Assembly: GCA_021234155.1 (NCBI GenBank)
Contig: JAJEKV010000006.1
Coordinates: 14,398,902-14,462,901, forward strand
DNA length: 64,000 bases
Reading direction: 5' to 3'
Source of the DNA: Isoetes taiwanensis
Lineage: Eukaryota > Streptophyta > Lycopodiopsida > Isoetales > Isoetaceae
The stretch's first letter is position 1. Each line of letters begins with the position of its first letter. The notes beneath the pieces are model-generated. The model saw only the letters and a program-made list of their open reading frames with translations. It ran no database searches and was not told the DNA's origin. Shown piece by piece: positions 42,100-53,250 of this stretch. The position numbers were made by a program, and so were the translations under genes.

Positions 42100-44240
42100 C
42101 CACACAGTACCGCGCCCATCTGAAGGAGACAAAGGCACGGTACCTTACCAGGCATCAGGGGGAGATGTTCGGCCTGCTGAATACTCATCCTTGAACCTTT
42201 TGGCGCAGAGTGCTTCGAAGGCCAGCCCAGCCTACAGGGGACATCACACCCGGGCAGTGGGAACAGTACTTACAGCAGCTCTATGACCCACCAGGGACGC
42301 GTACGCCCATACCCCCACAGGATGGCCCCCCATTGGTTCTCGCGGAGGAGGATGTTGTGGAGGGCCTGCAACGGCTGGCTAATGGGAAGGCAGCTGACCT
42401 CGATGGTATGCGTGCCGAAGTTACTCAAATGGGCGGTGGCAGGCCGCCGGTGCCGATCCTCACTACCACTGCTCAACGAGCATTGCGGAAGGTTTCCCAG
42501 ACAATGGACCACAAGCAGGGTTGTCCCCATTCACAAGGCGGACGACTTACACTATCCGGTCAATTACTGGACGATCATGGTCGATTCAAGATTTGCCAAA
42601 CCGCTATCGGCATTCTCGAATAGCGCTTGACCCGGGCGGGCGGCGGCCGGATGTGCGAGCCCTCACACAAGCAGGCTTTAGACCCTTCCACTCAACGATT
42701 GACCATATCTTTACACTGCAGGCACTGATTGAAGACAACCGGAACCATAGGCAGGACTTGTATTGCTGCTTTGTGGACTTCGCGAAGGCTTTTGATACGG
42801 TCCCCCGGGAAAAGCTATGGGCTAGACTGTGTCAACTTGGGCAAGCCGCCGCGCGTAATGCCATATACAGGCTGTATGAGAGTTGTTTTGGCAGGATGCA
42901 GCCGACGGGCCAAGCATTCACCAGTAGTATCGGGGTCCGGCAAGGGCTGCCCCCTCTCACCAACACTTTTTGGCCTCTACATTGATCAGTTAGAACCCTG
43001 GCTTACTGAGCATGGGGAGATGGCATACAGCTTTTGCACCAGGTCATCCGCCAGCTCATCTATGCGGACGATGTTGACCTTCTGGCCCACACCCCAGAAG
43101 CTATGCAATCTCATCTAGATGCCCTGGACACATTCTGTCAAGCTACAGACATGCGCGTGAATCTGGCCAAGACCAGGGTGGTCCTCATATCCTCTTCACG
43201 CCACCCCACGCCTCGTGCACTCATATATCGGGGACAGCCTGTAGAGGTCACGCCCACCTACAAGTACCTAGGGGTGGAGTTCCCCTCCTCGCTCTGTTGG
43301 GAGGCGTCCATCCACTTGCGGGTGACAGCAGGCTAGAAAGCGCTTTATGCCATGCAGATTAACCGTCACCAGGCAGAGCTCTATGATTAGGGCCATCACA
43401 CATTCTGCTTGCACCGGTCGAGCCCGTGCTTCTATAATGGTCGAGTTTGGGGCCCTGGCTGCCTCTTTGGCGACTGAATAACTTAGAGCAGTGCGTAAGG
43501 CATTTTTGGCACGGGCGCCAGGGTGAAACCTTCACCCCCTATCGATTCTCGGCCAGAAAAATCGATTCTTGCCTTCACGGGCAGCCCTTGATAGACACAT
43601 CGCCTATTTTCAAAAAGTGGGTCGATGTTCTACTATCGCGACCGGCTTACGCCAGGCAATGGGGCTCGTGGCCCGTTGGAGGGGTAAGAGAGATCGCTGG
43701 TTCGCCGGATGGAACGTCGGTGAGCACAAAAGCGCGCGTGGACACAGAGGCCGATCGCGGACAAAATGCGCAGAGTACCGGACGCTTTGCTTCCTTGGCA
43801 AGGTCCGGGACCCCGGCGCTTCTAGTTCAGGTCAAAACGCCCATTACAAGGAGCACATCAACCCAGAAAGTTAGCCCGGGCCCGCAGCTCTACTGCGTTC
43901 CCGGTACCCACGAAAAGCGGACTCATTGCCTCCATTCGCGCACGGTGCCTACCATCTTCGCATCGAGAGGGGCGGTGGATTGGGGAGCCCCGCCAGGAGA
44001 GGCTCTGTCAGTGCTGTCAAACGAGTGTCATTGAGGATGAGTCTCACACTTTCCGAGTTGCCCAAAGATTCGGTCCGGTCCGGGCCGATCACGCCCCTTA
44101 CTATGGCCGGACTTGCCCCTACATTTGCTGATGAACACACCGTCACTACGTGCTCTGGGGTCGTACATTCAGGAGGTACTAGATCTGCGAGCTCACCTTT
44201 GCCCCCTCGCCTCGGCTGCCCACGATCCCGGCACTACTGA
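42100..44240 (+). pseudogene. LINE-A reverse transcriptase and C-terminus
   Basis: FRPFHSTIDHIFTLQALIED, CCFVDFAKAFDTVPREKLW, GVRQGLPPLTNTF (with a shift to the standard RQGCPLSP frame), LIYADDVDLLAHT (catalytic YADD) and NLAKTRVVLISS are classic non-LTR RT motifs. The C-terminal CCHC-like cluster lies near 43980-44060. Stops and at least four frameshifts leave it inactive. Confidence 0.88.
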
Positions 44241-44431
44241 TGCAAAGGCATGAGTGTATATATTTGGTGTTTTTGCATTACGTATATTAGAACGGTTTGT
44301 CGGCCAGGCTGATTGCTGCCACGTTTTTCCTCGAAAACCCTTCGGGGGGGGTTTTTAATCCGCAATGTCGCTTGTCGCTTTTTGTATTGGGTCCCATAGG
44401 CCCGATTGGTCTCCGTGGACGATAAAAATAA

Positions 44432-44519
44432 ATTCCTTCCTTCCTTCCTCCCTCCCCCTCCCTCCCTCCCTCCCTCCCTCCCTCCCTCCCTCCCTCCCTC
44501 CCTCCCTCCTTCCTTCCTT
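44432..44519 (+). repeat. LINE-A pyrimidine repeat tail (TTCC/CCCT)
   Basis: After GTGGACGATAAAAATAAA comes a TTCC run turning into a long CCCT run and back to CCTT. It occupies the place of a poly(A) tail. Confidence 0.85.
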
Positions 44520-45394
44520 AGGAGGATACCGTATTGAAAAGTAACGAATAGTATAACAATCAAAACTTTACTAATACATGTAGGGCAACCACAGACCTCT
44601 TCGATTCTGAAGAATACAAGCTTTTCAAAAATAACCACAAATTATGTTGAAGAAATAATCCCACAAATGTAGATCTTACAACTTCCAGATAGTGAAAAAT
44701 AATTGCATTATCCTATGCTTCTGCATTTATTTGTATCGCCTCATCTTAACATCCCATGCTTCCGGCATGCAATGGACACAACATTCCAAAAAGGACCTGT
44801 ATGTTTAGTGCATTGTTTTTGAGACATCTTTCTTTAAGTACGATATTGCAAGGACCAAATCTGAAACCTGCAACACAATGATTCATAAATTAGATATATG
44901 GAAGACACATTCTCTAACAACACAAATTAGAGCATAATATCTTCCGATATGAAGCTACATATTCTAAACGAGATGCACCCTGGACTACCTTGGTCGTTGG
45001 ATCCGTCGATCCTACGGCCCAGAATGTATGTTGGGGCCACTTCGTTTCGATTATGGTCATTCCTAATTGGGGGTGTCTATGATTTTGGAATACGGAATAC
45101 GAGTTCGACTAAGATTTTCAAATATGGAATAGAGGGACTCGAACCTCTATACGACTTTGCCTAAGGTTTTAGAATATGATATACGAGGCCTCGAACCTCT
45201 ACCAAGCAAGAAAGAAATAACAATCTTGTAAAGTTATTTATGTTTAATATGAAAATGGCATATTTCTTGTTTCCTTTAGAAAGTGTTGTATACATATTAT
45301 AATCTAGATAAAAACTCCAAAACACCTTTATGTTTTGCTAAAATTGCCAAAATACCCCTAGTTTTTAGGGTATATCAGTAGAAATGACCATAAG
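44520..45394. other. No recognisable gene
   Basis: AT-rich. Two copies of a GAGGTTCGAG[T/G]CC-like motif (minus strand, near 45130 and 45190) resemble tRNA B boxes, but no A box or cloverleaf accompanies them. Confidence 0.45.
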
Positions 45395-46085
45395 TTGCAC
45401 TTGTTCAGGATCTTGGTGGAGGCCATTCTTCTATACAGGGCTGAGGTCTGGGTCAGTGATATCCCTTACCATCATGAATGACTTGCAGATGGTGTAGACT
45501 GGCTTCCTAGCATGAGCACTTGGGGTAAAATTCACGGTCCCATATCAGATTCTTCTGCAGAAGACAAGTCTCTTGCTACTTTCAGAAGATGGTCAGTATG
45601 GCCAATGCTCGTCTTTCCAACATTGATTACACCATGGCAATGGGTCCACAATGCTTGAAAGTTTACTGGAAGGAAAAATGAGCCAAATGGTTGTCTCCAT
45701 GGAATGTGCAGGAGCATAGGTGCATATATGTACAAACTGAAGAAGGTCATCATGGCTTAAGGCAATACCTCAACCTTTGCTTCCCTAGCAAGCTTTGTGA
45801 TGTTGATATCTTGGAACAAGTCAAGATAATACACTACCAGCCAAATAAATCCCAGGTCCACAATGCTACCTGTGTACACATTTGCCTATAAAGAAGTGCA
45901 AACAGATAGCTCCATTCGCACATCTATGTGTATCGCCTCAGAATTGAGATATGCATATGGATCTGGAAGGCAACATTCTTTGTCAATATTGCTAGTTGGG
46001 AGTTATTGGGGATAAGTGCCATACTCTTCAGAACTGCCTGGCATTTGACCATATTCGAGCATGCTATACTGAGTGATCCCATCTA
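45395..46085 (+). mobile_element. LINE-B: C-terminal LINE fragment
   Basis: Parallels LINE-C (60463-60898), sharing GGTGGAGCC..C, GGTCCCATATCA, CTACTTTCAGAA, GGAATGT.CAGGAGCA and AGCAAGCT. It continues into a C-terminal cysteine/histidine cluster (CQYC...GDKCHTLQNC) and ends near the gypsy-3 start. Many stops; no function. Confidence 0.75.
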
Positions 46086-47569
46086 ACCAACTGCTCCACT
46101 TGATATTGGACACGATTTTAGTGGGATTATTGGGATTGTCTCTTCAAGAAAGCAAAGAAGACAAGGTGCTCAGCAAGTTGCCGAAGCAAATAGCTAAGTT
46201 GATCACGGAATTCCACGATCTCTTTCCAGACGAGATCGAGCACCTCCCTCCTTACAGGGGAGTCGAGTGTGAGATAGCACTCGAACCGGGAACGAAGCCG
46301 ACAAGTAAGGCTCCATACAGAATGACGACGCAGGAGCTGACGGAGCTAAAGAAGCAATTATAGGAGTTGCTCGACCTAGGCTTCATTAGACCTAGCGTCT
46401 CGCCATTTGGAGCGCCCATTCTTTTTGTCAAGAAGAAGGATAGCAGTTTGAGGATGTGCATAGACTATAGGCAGTTGAACAAGCACACCATCAAGAACAA
46501 GTACGCGCTTCCCAGATCAGATGACTTGATGGATCAGCTTCAAAGGGCAAAGGTCTTCTCCAAAATCGACTTAAGGTCAGGCTATCATCAGATCCGGATA
46601 AAGGAAGAAGATATTCATAAAAACGCTTTCAGAACGCGGTACGGGCACTATGAATTCACGGTAATGCCTTTCGGCTTATCGAACGCCCCAGCAACGTTCA
46701 TGAGGCTCATGAACGACATCTTCAGGGACTTCTTAGACACCTTTGTGATAGTTTTCTTTGACGACATTTTTGTGTATAGCAGATCCCTTGAAGAGCACGT
46801 ACAACACTTAAGGAGAGTGCTAGAGAAGTTGAAGAGGCACCAGTTGTACGCCAAGTTGTCGAAGTGCCACTTCGCAACGGAGAAGGTGGAATACCTTGGT
46901 CATGTGATCTCAGCAGAAGGAATCTCGACGGATCCCGCCAAGATTGAAGCAGTGATTCAGTGGCCGGCACCGAAGAATGTCCATGAGGTCAGAAGTTTCC
47001 TCGGCCTAGCAAGGTACTACAGGAAGTTCGTGAAGAACTTTGCTAAGATAGCGGCCCCGCTAACAGACTTGACGAGGGCGGAGAAGGTGAAAGATTGGGC
47101 AGAGCATTGGCACAAGAAAGCCCAAGCAGGGTTTGAATTGTTGAAGGAAGCTTTAACAACCGCCCCAGTCTTAACCCTGCCGGACCCAGAGAAAGATAAG
47201 CTGGTAGCCACAGATGCGAGTAAGATAGCTATAGGTGCAGTGCTCATGCAAGAAGAGCGTGTGGTAGCGTATGATTCCAGGAAGATGAACGACGCCGAAA
47301 CGCGCTACCCCACCCATGATCAGGAATTGCTTGCGGTTGTCAAGTCATTAAGAATTTGGAGGCACTACCTCTTGGGAAGGAAGTTCCAATTGGATACAGA
47401 CCATCAGAGCCTCCAGTATGTATTCACGCAACCACATCTCAATTTGAGACAGCGAAGGTGGATGGAGTTCCTCGAAGAGTATGACTTTGAGATAGTCTAC
47501 AAGCCAGGGAAGCTCAATGTGGTAGCGGATGCGCTTTCAAGGCATCCCTTGACAACTAGAGTCCCTTGA
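46073..47569 (+). pseudogene. gypsy-3 RT-RNase H
   Basis: One frame interrupted by a single TAG at 46361-46363, then open for 400 codons. It contains [70 protein letters not shown], the catalytic [10 protein letters not shown], then RNase H with [17 protein letters not shown] and [11 protein letters not shown], ending [10 protein letters not shown]. Upstream Gag and protease are absent, so it cannot be autonomous. Confidence 0.9.
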
Positions 47570-47579
47570 CATCCGTTGG

Positions 47580-47660
47580 GCGTGGCTTGCTATGGCGATG
47601 GCGTGGCGATGGCGTGCTTGTTATGGCGTGCTTGCTATGGCGTGCTGGCGATGGCAAGCA
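47580..47660 (+). repeat. GGCGATGGCGTG-type minisatellite
   Basis: Irregular repeats of GGCGTGCTTG and GGCGATGGC at the left edge of the insertion in gypsy-3, just before the PB1 gene copy. Confidence 0.7.
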
Positions 47661-47741
47661 GGTTTTTTCTCCATTCTAGTTTTACCCTAAAAACAGGCTG
47701 GCAGCATTTCGGCCAGGATTTGATTCCCAAGGAGCTGGGCT

Positions 47742-49107
47742 TTGTTTGTCCTTCAAAGCTCTGTGAAATCGGAAGATTTAGTTTGTCCAAGAATTCGGTT
47801 TTTGTGTAACTATGGTGGTAAGGTCTTGCTCCTGCCTCCAGAGAATCATTTGAAATATGTTGGTGGGGAAGTGCGTATTCTTGTTGTTAATCGTGTTAAT
47901 CGTGATATCAGTTATCTTGAATTGATGAGCAAAGTAGCTAAGTATGTTGGGGATATTGTCTTGCTCAAGTATCAAATGCTTGAAGAAGATCTTGATGCCC
48001 TCATATCGATCCTGAAGTGAGGAAGACATGGAGAATATGATGGATGAATACGCAAGAATCCAAGCCAAACGGGCTCTTACGCACGGCTGAAAATATTTCT
48101 ATTTGTTCTTAACAAGCATCATGTGCCGATATGTTGGATGGCGTTTGAGCATTCAAGATTACGATTTCCTCCGGGTTACGGATCTCGGATTAGAAGGGGT
48201 TTATGCGCCAAATATTGTAACTAGATGTGCCGCAGACCGCCAATAAGTCATGGCATGGGTATGAAGAATTTTGCACCTCGGACTCATCCTTTTCATGAAG
48301 TGCGGGGTCCCAAATTGCGAGGCAAAGATTCGGGGAGCATTTAGGAAATGGGGTTCTGGGAATAGATAATTCTCTGCTTGGGACAGATATTCAGATGAGT
48401 CTCCTATGTAATGTGGATATAATAGCCCAAAACAAAATGGATATACTCCATTTATGGCACATCATAGGATGGAAGATGGGTTTGATTATGAAGAGCATAG
48501 TGATATGAGGTATGAGAACGAAAGAGAGAGACAAAAATGGGCAGGAGCATAGGTACAATCAAGCAGGCACATATTTGGAAAATGGATATAGAAGAAAGGA
48601 GGAGATGGCTCATCATATGAATCATGTGGATGGCAGAAACCAAAGCAGCCAACATCTGCAGAATAATTGCCATGCTTGTAATCACGAGTGTACATACAAC
48701 AACATACAACAGGCAAGGGAATGAGCATGGACATACAGATGCACCAAGATGTCATAAAGTTACTTTTCAGAGATCATTATCTCAGCAATACTATTCACCA
48801 CCAAGGATGAATATCACCAACATGCAAAGGTCTGCACACAAGTCCTGTTGCACTTTCTGCAATGGCGCCGTCCGAAGTCGCAGGCGGATGTGGCGTTGCC
48901 ACTGCTGTCACTGCGGGATTGCCACTGAGGCATCCGCAGAGGCCATACCAATATCAAGATCAGAAAATTCAACAGCAGCAGCAGCCTCAATTAAGGGCAG
49001 CAAGAATGCAGGTTCCAAATGGTGGTATTCCAAATGGAGTTTCAAATGGAGTTTCTTCTGCTAGGATGATCCCAGGCTACTGTAAATATAAGAAGGCGCT
49101 TTTGTAA
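47742..49107 (+). pseudogene. PB1-domain gene copy, intronless and frameshifted
   Basis: RFLCNYGGKVLLLPPENHLK, YVGGEVRILVVNR, DISYLELMSKV and DIVLLKYQMLEEDLDALISI match the plant octicosapeptide/Phox/Bem1p (PB1) domain, whose acidic OPCA-type motif is LEEDLDALIS. After a frameshift, EEDMENMMDEYARIQAKRAL continues the expected domain end. Beyond it the sequence is low-complexity, with broken frames and a Gln run (QQQQPQ) near 48975, as in the tails of plant PB1 proteins. No introns are apparent, suggesting a retrocopy. It is followed by LINE-F within the same insertion in gypsy-3. Confidence 0.65.
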
Positions 49108-49419
49108 GATTTGCACACGGACACGAACGACTTCCAGATAAGTTTTCTGTTTCATTTTCAATCAAGGCAATGACCAAATCCTGTTAGCTTGGGGTAGCAT
49201 ATATCTTGATTTCAAGACATTGCATTTAGTAAAGACATTTTCTGGCATGTTAGTCACTCTAATTTGCTCTCTACTTCTCTCTGGTTTGGAGATTTCTTTA
49301 GCTCTTAAGTTTATAAAAGAGATCAAATATTCCCAGTTTATATTCAAATATTTCACAGCGAAACGCAAAAAGATACAAGAAAGATGTATGGATACAATCT
49401 AATAAACAGGGAAAAGGAG

Positions 49420-49760
49420 AAGATGGTGCAAATAGGGAGAGGCGAAGTGATGGGACAGAGAGACGGACGTCTCCGCCATCCACCAGGACAGAGTGGGGTA
49501 ATTAGCCCACCGACTGGTGCCTTCCACTAAGCTACAGACACCAACCTATCCGGCCCTAGAGATACAACAACCACAAAGGATGGACGAAAGGAAACGAATA
49601 AACAAGGGAACCAGGAGTAGATGGTGCAAATAGGAGGAGGCAAAGCTATGGGACAGAGAGACGAACGTCTCCGCCATACACCAGGACAGAGTGGGAAATA
49701 GCCCAATGGCTGGTGCCTACCACTAAGCAACAGACATCAACTTCTCCGGCCCCATAAAAT
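49420..49760 (+). repeat. Tandem duplication of about 190 bp
   Basis: Two copies containing GATGGTGCAAATAGG, GGGACAGAGAGACG, ACCAGGACAGAGTGGG and GACTGGTGCC-like stretches, at about 49424-49560 and 49620-49752. They probably belong to the LINE-F body or its boundary. Confidence 0.75.
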
Positions 49761-49879
49761 GAAAATGGAAAAACGGAGGTTGCCAAGTACGGGATAGTGG
49801 GAGACAACTCCCCAACCGTACACCAAGATAGTGAGGATCTAATCCTCCGATTGGTGCACCAAAGTCACAAACCCACTAT

Positions 49880-51147
49880 CAAAAGAACTAGAGGAAACCA
49901 CAGGGTACAGGTATTTGGGATATGACACACATGGTGGGGGGAAGTGGTCAAAAGGGGCAGACAACAGATCCCAAGCAGCGATAGGCAATTATTACATCAT
50001 GATGAATTACTGTAACAACGGCAGGATCACCAACTGGGAAATCAAAATATACCTATTTAGCACATTAGTAGCATCAACACAACTGTATGGATGTGAGACA
50101 TGGGGGCCAGATCTATCAGAGAAGAAATGGGAAAAACAGGAAGGAATACTGAGGCAATGGCACGGACAGGAATTCCAGGGGAAGGCAGGTACATCATTAG
50201 CAACAATCATATATGAAACAGGGGAAAAGCCAATGGAAGTGAGAGCATGGGAAAGAACAATCAGGTACCTAATAAAGGACAACAGTTATGGGAAAGAGGA
50301 CAAACTATCGTCATTGGCAATAGAGGAATCAGCAAAGCAACACATAGTAACAGGCAAGGGATGGTTTAACAAAGTGGCGAAGTGGACGGCAAACATGGGG
50401 ATGCAACTAAGCCATATTATACAAGCGGATGGATGGGACGAAGAATGGACAAACATGGCAATGAGGAGCTGGCTAGCACAGCACACATGGCCTAAAGCAG
50501 ACTGGCTACTGGGAGCCTTCAATCCAGGGGGACAGATAGGACATATCACATACAAAAGCAACATGTTGAATAGAAGCAACAGAGGAACGCTGGCTAGGTT
50601 CAGAATGGGGAGCCACGACCTCCGAATTGAGAAAGATAGATGGAGAAAAATAGATAGAGCAGAGCGAATATGTCGACTATGTGACTCAGGAAAAATAGAA
50701 GACGAAGCACATATGGTCAAGGAATGCCCGGTCTACACAGACATAAGGTCCAAATTTAACAAGGTCAGGTGGGATCTCCCACTCCCAGCAGACAAAGAAG
50801 AGACACTCACAGATGTAGCGAAAGCTATAAAAGAGATGATAATAAGACACCGGGGGGTGCACAAAGAGAGAGGGCTAATAATCTTGAGAAGCACTGTTGA
50901 GGCGAATCAGAGAGGCCCACAAAGTACAGTTCAAAACTGTTTATAACGATGCATTGTGTATGGCCAAGAAGCCAGCTATAAACACGATGCGGGTATTACA
51001 AAGAACAAGAGAAGCCCGCTAGATGGCTACATAAACCTATGCGTCTATTTGTTGGCAGCACCCTTTTTGGGAGCTCGCAGGATGCTACACAAGTCCGGGG
51101 GCCTCACGGCCTGAGGGACATTAATGTATATTCTATTCTATTCTATT
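49880..51147 (+). mobile_element. LINE-F: 3' part of a second LINE family
   Basis: ORF2 C-terminus, 3' UTR (GGGGGCCTCACGGCCTGAGG) and a (TTCTA)n tail at 51128-51147. It sits inside gypsy-3, whose integrase resumes immediately after. The tail resembles those of LINE-A family members, but the body differs. The long open frame suggests it is younger than its neighbours. Confidence 0.8.
49915..50946 (+). CDS. LINE-F ORF2 C-terminal region, open for 343 codons
   Basis: The frame is open from about 49880. It begins TGYRYLGYDTHGG and has ASTQLYGCETWGPDL, the segment that follows the RT thumb in non-LTR elements (YKYLG.., then LYG.E.WG). Near the end it has a cysteine/histidine cluster ICRLCDSGKIEDEAHMVKEC (C-x2-C-x8-H-x4-C) like the zinc motif at the end of LINE ORF2. 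RT and endonuclease are absent because of 5' truncation, so the piece is not autonomous. No in-frame stop occurs before 50946. The listed start is the first Met, not a real initiator. Confidence 0.75.
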   Translation: MGYDTHGGGKWSKGADNRSQAAIGNYYIMMNYCNNGRITNWEIKIYLFSTLVASTQLYGCETWGPDLSEKKWEKQEGILRQWHGQEFQGKAGTSLATIIYETGEKPMEVRAWERTIRYLIKDNSYGKEDKLSSLAIEESAKQHIVTGKGWFNKVAKWTANMGMQLSHIIQADGWDEEWTNMAMRSWLAQHTWPKADWLLGAFNPGGQIGHITYKSNMLNRSNRGTLARFRMGSHDLRIEKDRWRKIDRAERICRLCDSGKIEDEAHMVKECPVYTDIRSKFNKVRWDLPLPADKEETLTDVAKAIKEMIIRHRGVHKERGLIILRSTVEANQRGPQSTVQNCL

Positions 51148-51149
51148 TC

Positions 51150-52090
51150 GACGCTTTCCAGCGACTTCGGGAAGAAGATTGAAGAGTCCTTGCCAACAAG
51201 GAAGTATGGGCAAGCTTATGCAGGGAAGCAAGAACAGATAAGGAGCGGGAAGCCTTCAAAATTTTTAAGAAGAAAGGTAATCTCTTATACCATAAGAACA
51301 AGTTGTGCGTGCCCGAATCATCAGGTGTAAGGAAATTGATCCTCCACGACACGCACAACAGTCCAATAGCTGGCCATGCGGGATTCATGAAAACATATTT
51401 CAAAGTACGCAGCAGCTATTATTGGCCAGGAATGAAGAAGCAGGTAGCTCGATACATCAAGGAATGTCAGCTATGTCAGCAGACGAAGGCAGAGCAGCTT
51501 CGAATTCCAGGGGCATTGGAGCCATTAGCGGTGCCAAACGCTAAGTGGGAGGTGATCAGCATGGATTTCATAACTGGACTTCCAAGGACAGTAAGAGGGA
51601 AGGACGCCTTGATGGTAGTGGTCGACAAGTTGTCAAAGATGGCACATTTTGTGCCTTGCAGGACCACAGATACGACAATGGATACAGCGAAGCTCTTCAC
51701 CAAAGAAATTTTCAGGCTTCATGGCATGCCAAGAGAGATTATCTCCGATAGGGATCCGAAGTTCATGAGCGCCTTTTGGCAAGACCTCTTTGCGACCATT
51801 CGCATCGGTTATCCATGAGCACGGCTTATCATCCCCAGACGGATGGCCAAACGGAGTGGACCAACAGGATTTTGGAGGATATGCTACGAAACTATGTCTG
51901 GAACAAGCAAGGTATGTGGGAAGAATTTATTCACTTGGTGGAATTTGCCTATAATAGCACCAAGCAAGAATCATCCCAAATGTCGCCGTTTATGATCAAC
52001 TACGGCTATCAATGCCTAACTCCAGACACTTGGCACAATCCCGTGTCAAAAGTAGAGGTTTCGCAGCAGATGTTGTCCGATATGCAGTAG
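51150..52090 (+). pseudogene. gypsy-3 integrase
   Basis: LILHDTHNSPIAGHAGFMKT then CQLCQQTK form the HHCC zinc module. MDFITGLPRTVRG and SDRDPKFMSAFWQDLF carry two catalytic aspartates, and HPQTDGQTEWTNRILEDML the glutamate. A TGA near 51178 lies in the N-terminal extension, and a frameshift near 51810 splits the core. A TAG at 52088-52090 ends this part. Confidence 0.88.
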
Positions 52091-52093
52091 CTC

Positions 52094-52657
52094 GTGGAAG
52101 AAGTTCGAGGGTATCTCCTAGCAGCAAGGAGTCGACAAAAGAGCATCGCTGACAAGCATCGGACAACCAGAGAGTTCCAAGTTGGAGATGATGTATGGCT
52201 CAAGATCAAGGTAAAGCAGGCGAAGCTCCGCATCGGAAATTGCAAGAAGCTTGCTCCAAGGTGGGCTGGACCTTTCAGAATAGTCAAGAGAGTAGGTAAT
52301 CAATCCTACAAGTTAGATTTGCCAGCACACCTAAAGATTCATAAAGTCTTCCATGTGAGTTTATTGAAGAAGCATACTCCAAATCCAGACGAAGTCTTGG
52401 ACACTCCAACGTTGTTGGAAATGACGGAGGAGCAGCTGGAAATAGTTCCAGAGTTGATTCTTGATAAAGCCTTCAAGAAAACGAGGAGATCAGAGTTTCT
52501 CCAATACTTGGTCAAGTGGAAACACTTGCCAGTGGAAGACGCGACATGGGTACTTAAGAAAGATCTAGTAAAGCAGTACCCACAGTTTATGGAGCAATGG
52601 GACGGCAAGGTCATCTCCGAAGAAATCGGCTCAGGCATGTCGATTTGTGTAGATTAA
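52094..52657 (+). pseudogene. gypsy-3 integrase C-terminus with chromodomain
   Basis: Same frame as the preceding piece, after the TAG. KKLAPRWAGPFRIVKRVG is the GPF-type tail, and HKVFHVSLLKKHTPNPDE is typical of plant chromovirus integrases. LQYLVKWKHLPVEDATWVLK is a clear chromodomain. It stays open to a natural-looking stop at 52657. Confidence 0.9.
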
Positions 52658-52682
52658 TTCTATGTGTAGTTAAGATTAATCT

Positions 52683-52719
52683 ACGCATGCAACCTATGCT
52701 AGGTATGGGTTGCATGCGT
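52683..52719. repeat. Perfect 12-bp stem hairpin
   Basis: ACGCATGCAACC pairs with GGTTGCATGCGT across 13 nt, about 25 bp after the gypsy-3 stop codon. A second hairpin (GTCTACTTC / GAAGTAGAC) follows near 52825-52851. Both lie in the presumed 3' UTR/LTR. Confidence 0.85.
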
Positions 52720-53250
52720 TATTACCGATGATGAGACCACTGCGGTGATCTCTAGGGCGTGGTGTAATGTCGATGTAGGCATGACCGCGTTTCCGCTTGG
52801 ATGAGTGGAAGGTAGATTAGAAAGTCTACTTCTGTTCCACGGAAGTAGACGACCTCGAGAGAAAGGAGGTCATTGAGGAATGCATTGATAGGAAAAGCAC
52901 CTCTAGCCCCATATATGCTTTGATAGGAGGAATCTGGCCTTCACGCCCCATATACGGGAAGGACCTATCCTCCACGCTGGGCAACTAGGGTGTAGGCATG
53001 AGCGGCATATAGGCGCTGTCTCCACGGCCATAATGGAAGATTCACCCTCTTCCTACGCCGGGAGATTAGCCATGCATCCATGTAGATAGCTGGGGTAGTC
53101 ACCATATAACCAAAATTTTATTAATAATTAAAGGGTACTAACGTAGTGTCGACCTGCAGGCCAATAGAGCGCTCCGGAGGGCAAGGAGGTCGAGCTACGA
53201 AGACTTGCAACACAAATTTTGTTAGAATGTGTTGCAAGGAATGAAGAGTA

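Larger units (their letters stand above)
35207..44519 (+). mobile_element. LINE-A (EEP endonuclease, RT), split by gypsy-2
   Basis: A 5'-truncated non-LTR retrotransposon. 35207-36076 encodes the apurinic-type endonuclease C-half, 42100-44240 the reverse transcriptase and C-terminal region. They are followed by a 3' UTR and a CCTT/CCCT repeat tail (44432-44519). The coding sequence resumes in register in meaning, though not intact, on either side of gypsy-2, and the split falls between endonuclease and RT. LINE-B, LINE-C and LINE-E belong to the same family. Several frameshifts and stops show it is dead. Confidence 0.9.
46100..53250 (+). mobile_element. gypsy-3: 5'-truncated chromovirus, split by a PB1/LINE insertion
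   Basis: Plus strand. It starts within RT, with Gag and protease missing. RT-RNase H spans 46140-47569, an unrelated 3.6-kb block follows, and integrase and chromodomain span 51150-52657. Non-coding sequence to about 53250 has LTR-like features (hairpins at 52683-52719 and 52825-52851), but no second copy to define an LTR. Coding is among the least decayed in the window. Confidence 0.88.

Noticed and set aside
45120-45200. tRNA genes on the minus strand
   Set aside because: Two GGTTCGAG-type B-box matches occur, but without A box, acceptor stem or cloverleaf.
53150-53165. Vector polylinker contamination (GTCGACCTGCAGGC)
   Set aside because: The 14-base match to a cloning polylinker is not extended on either side; flanks are plant repeat sequence, so chance is more likely.
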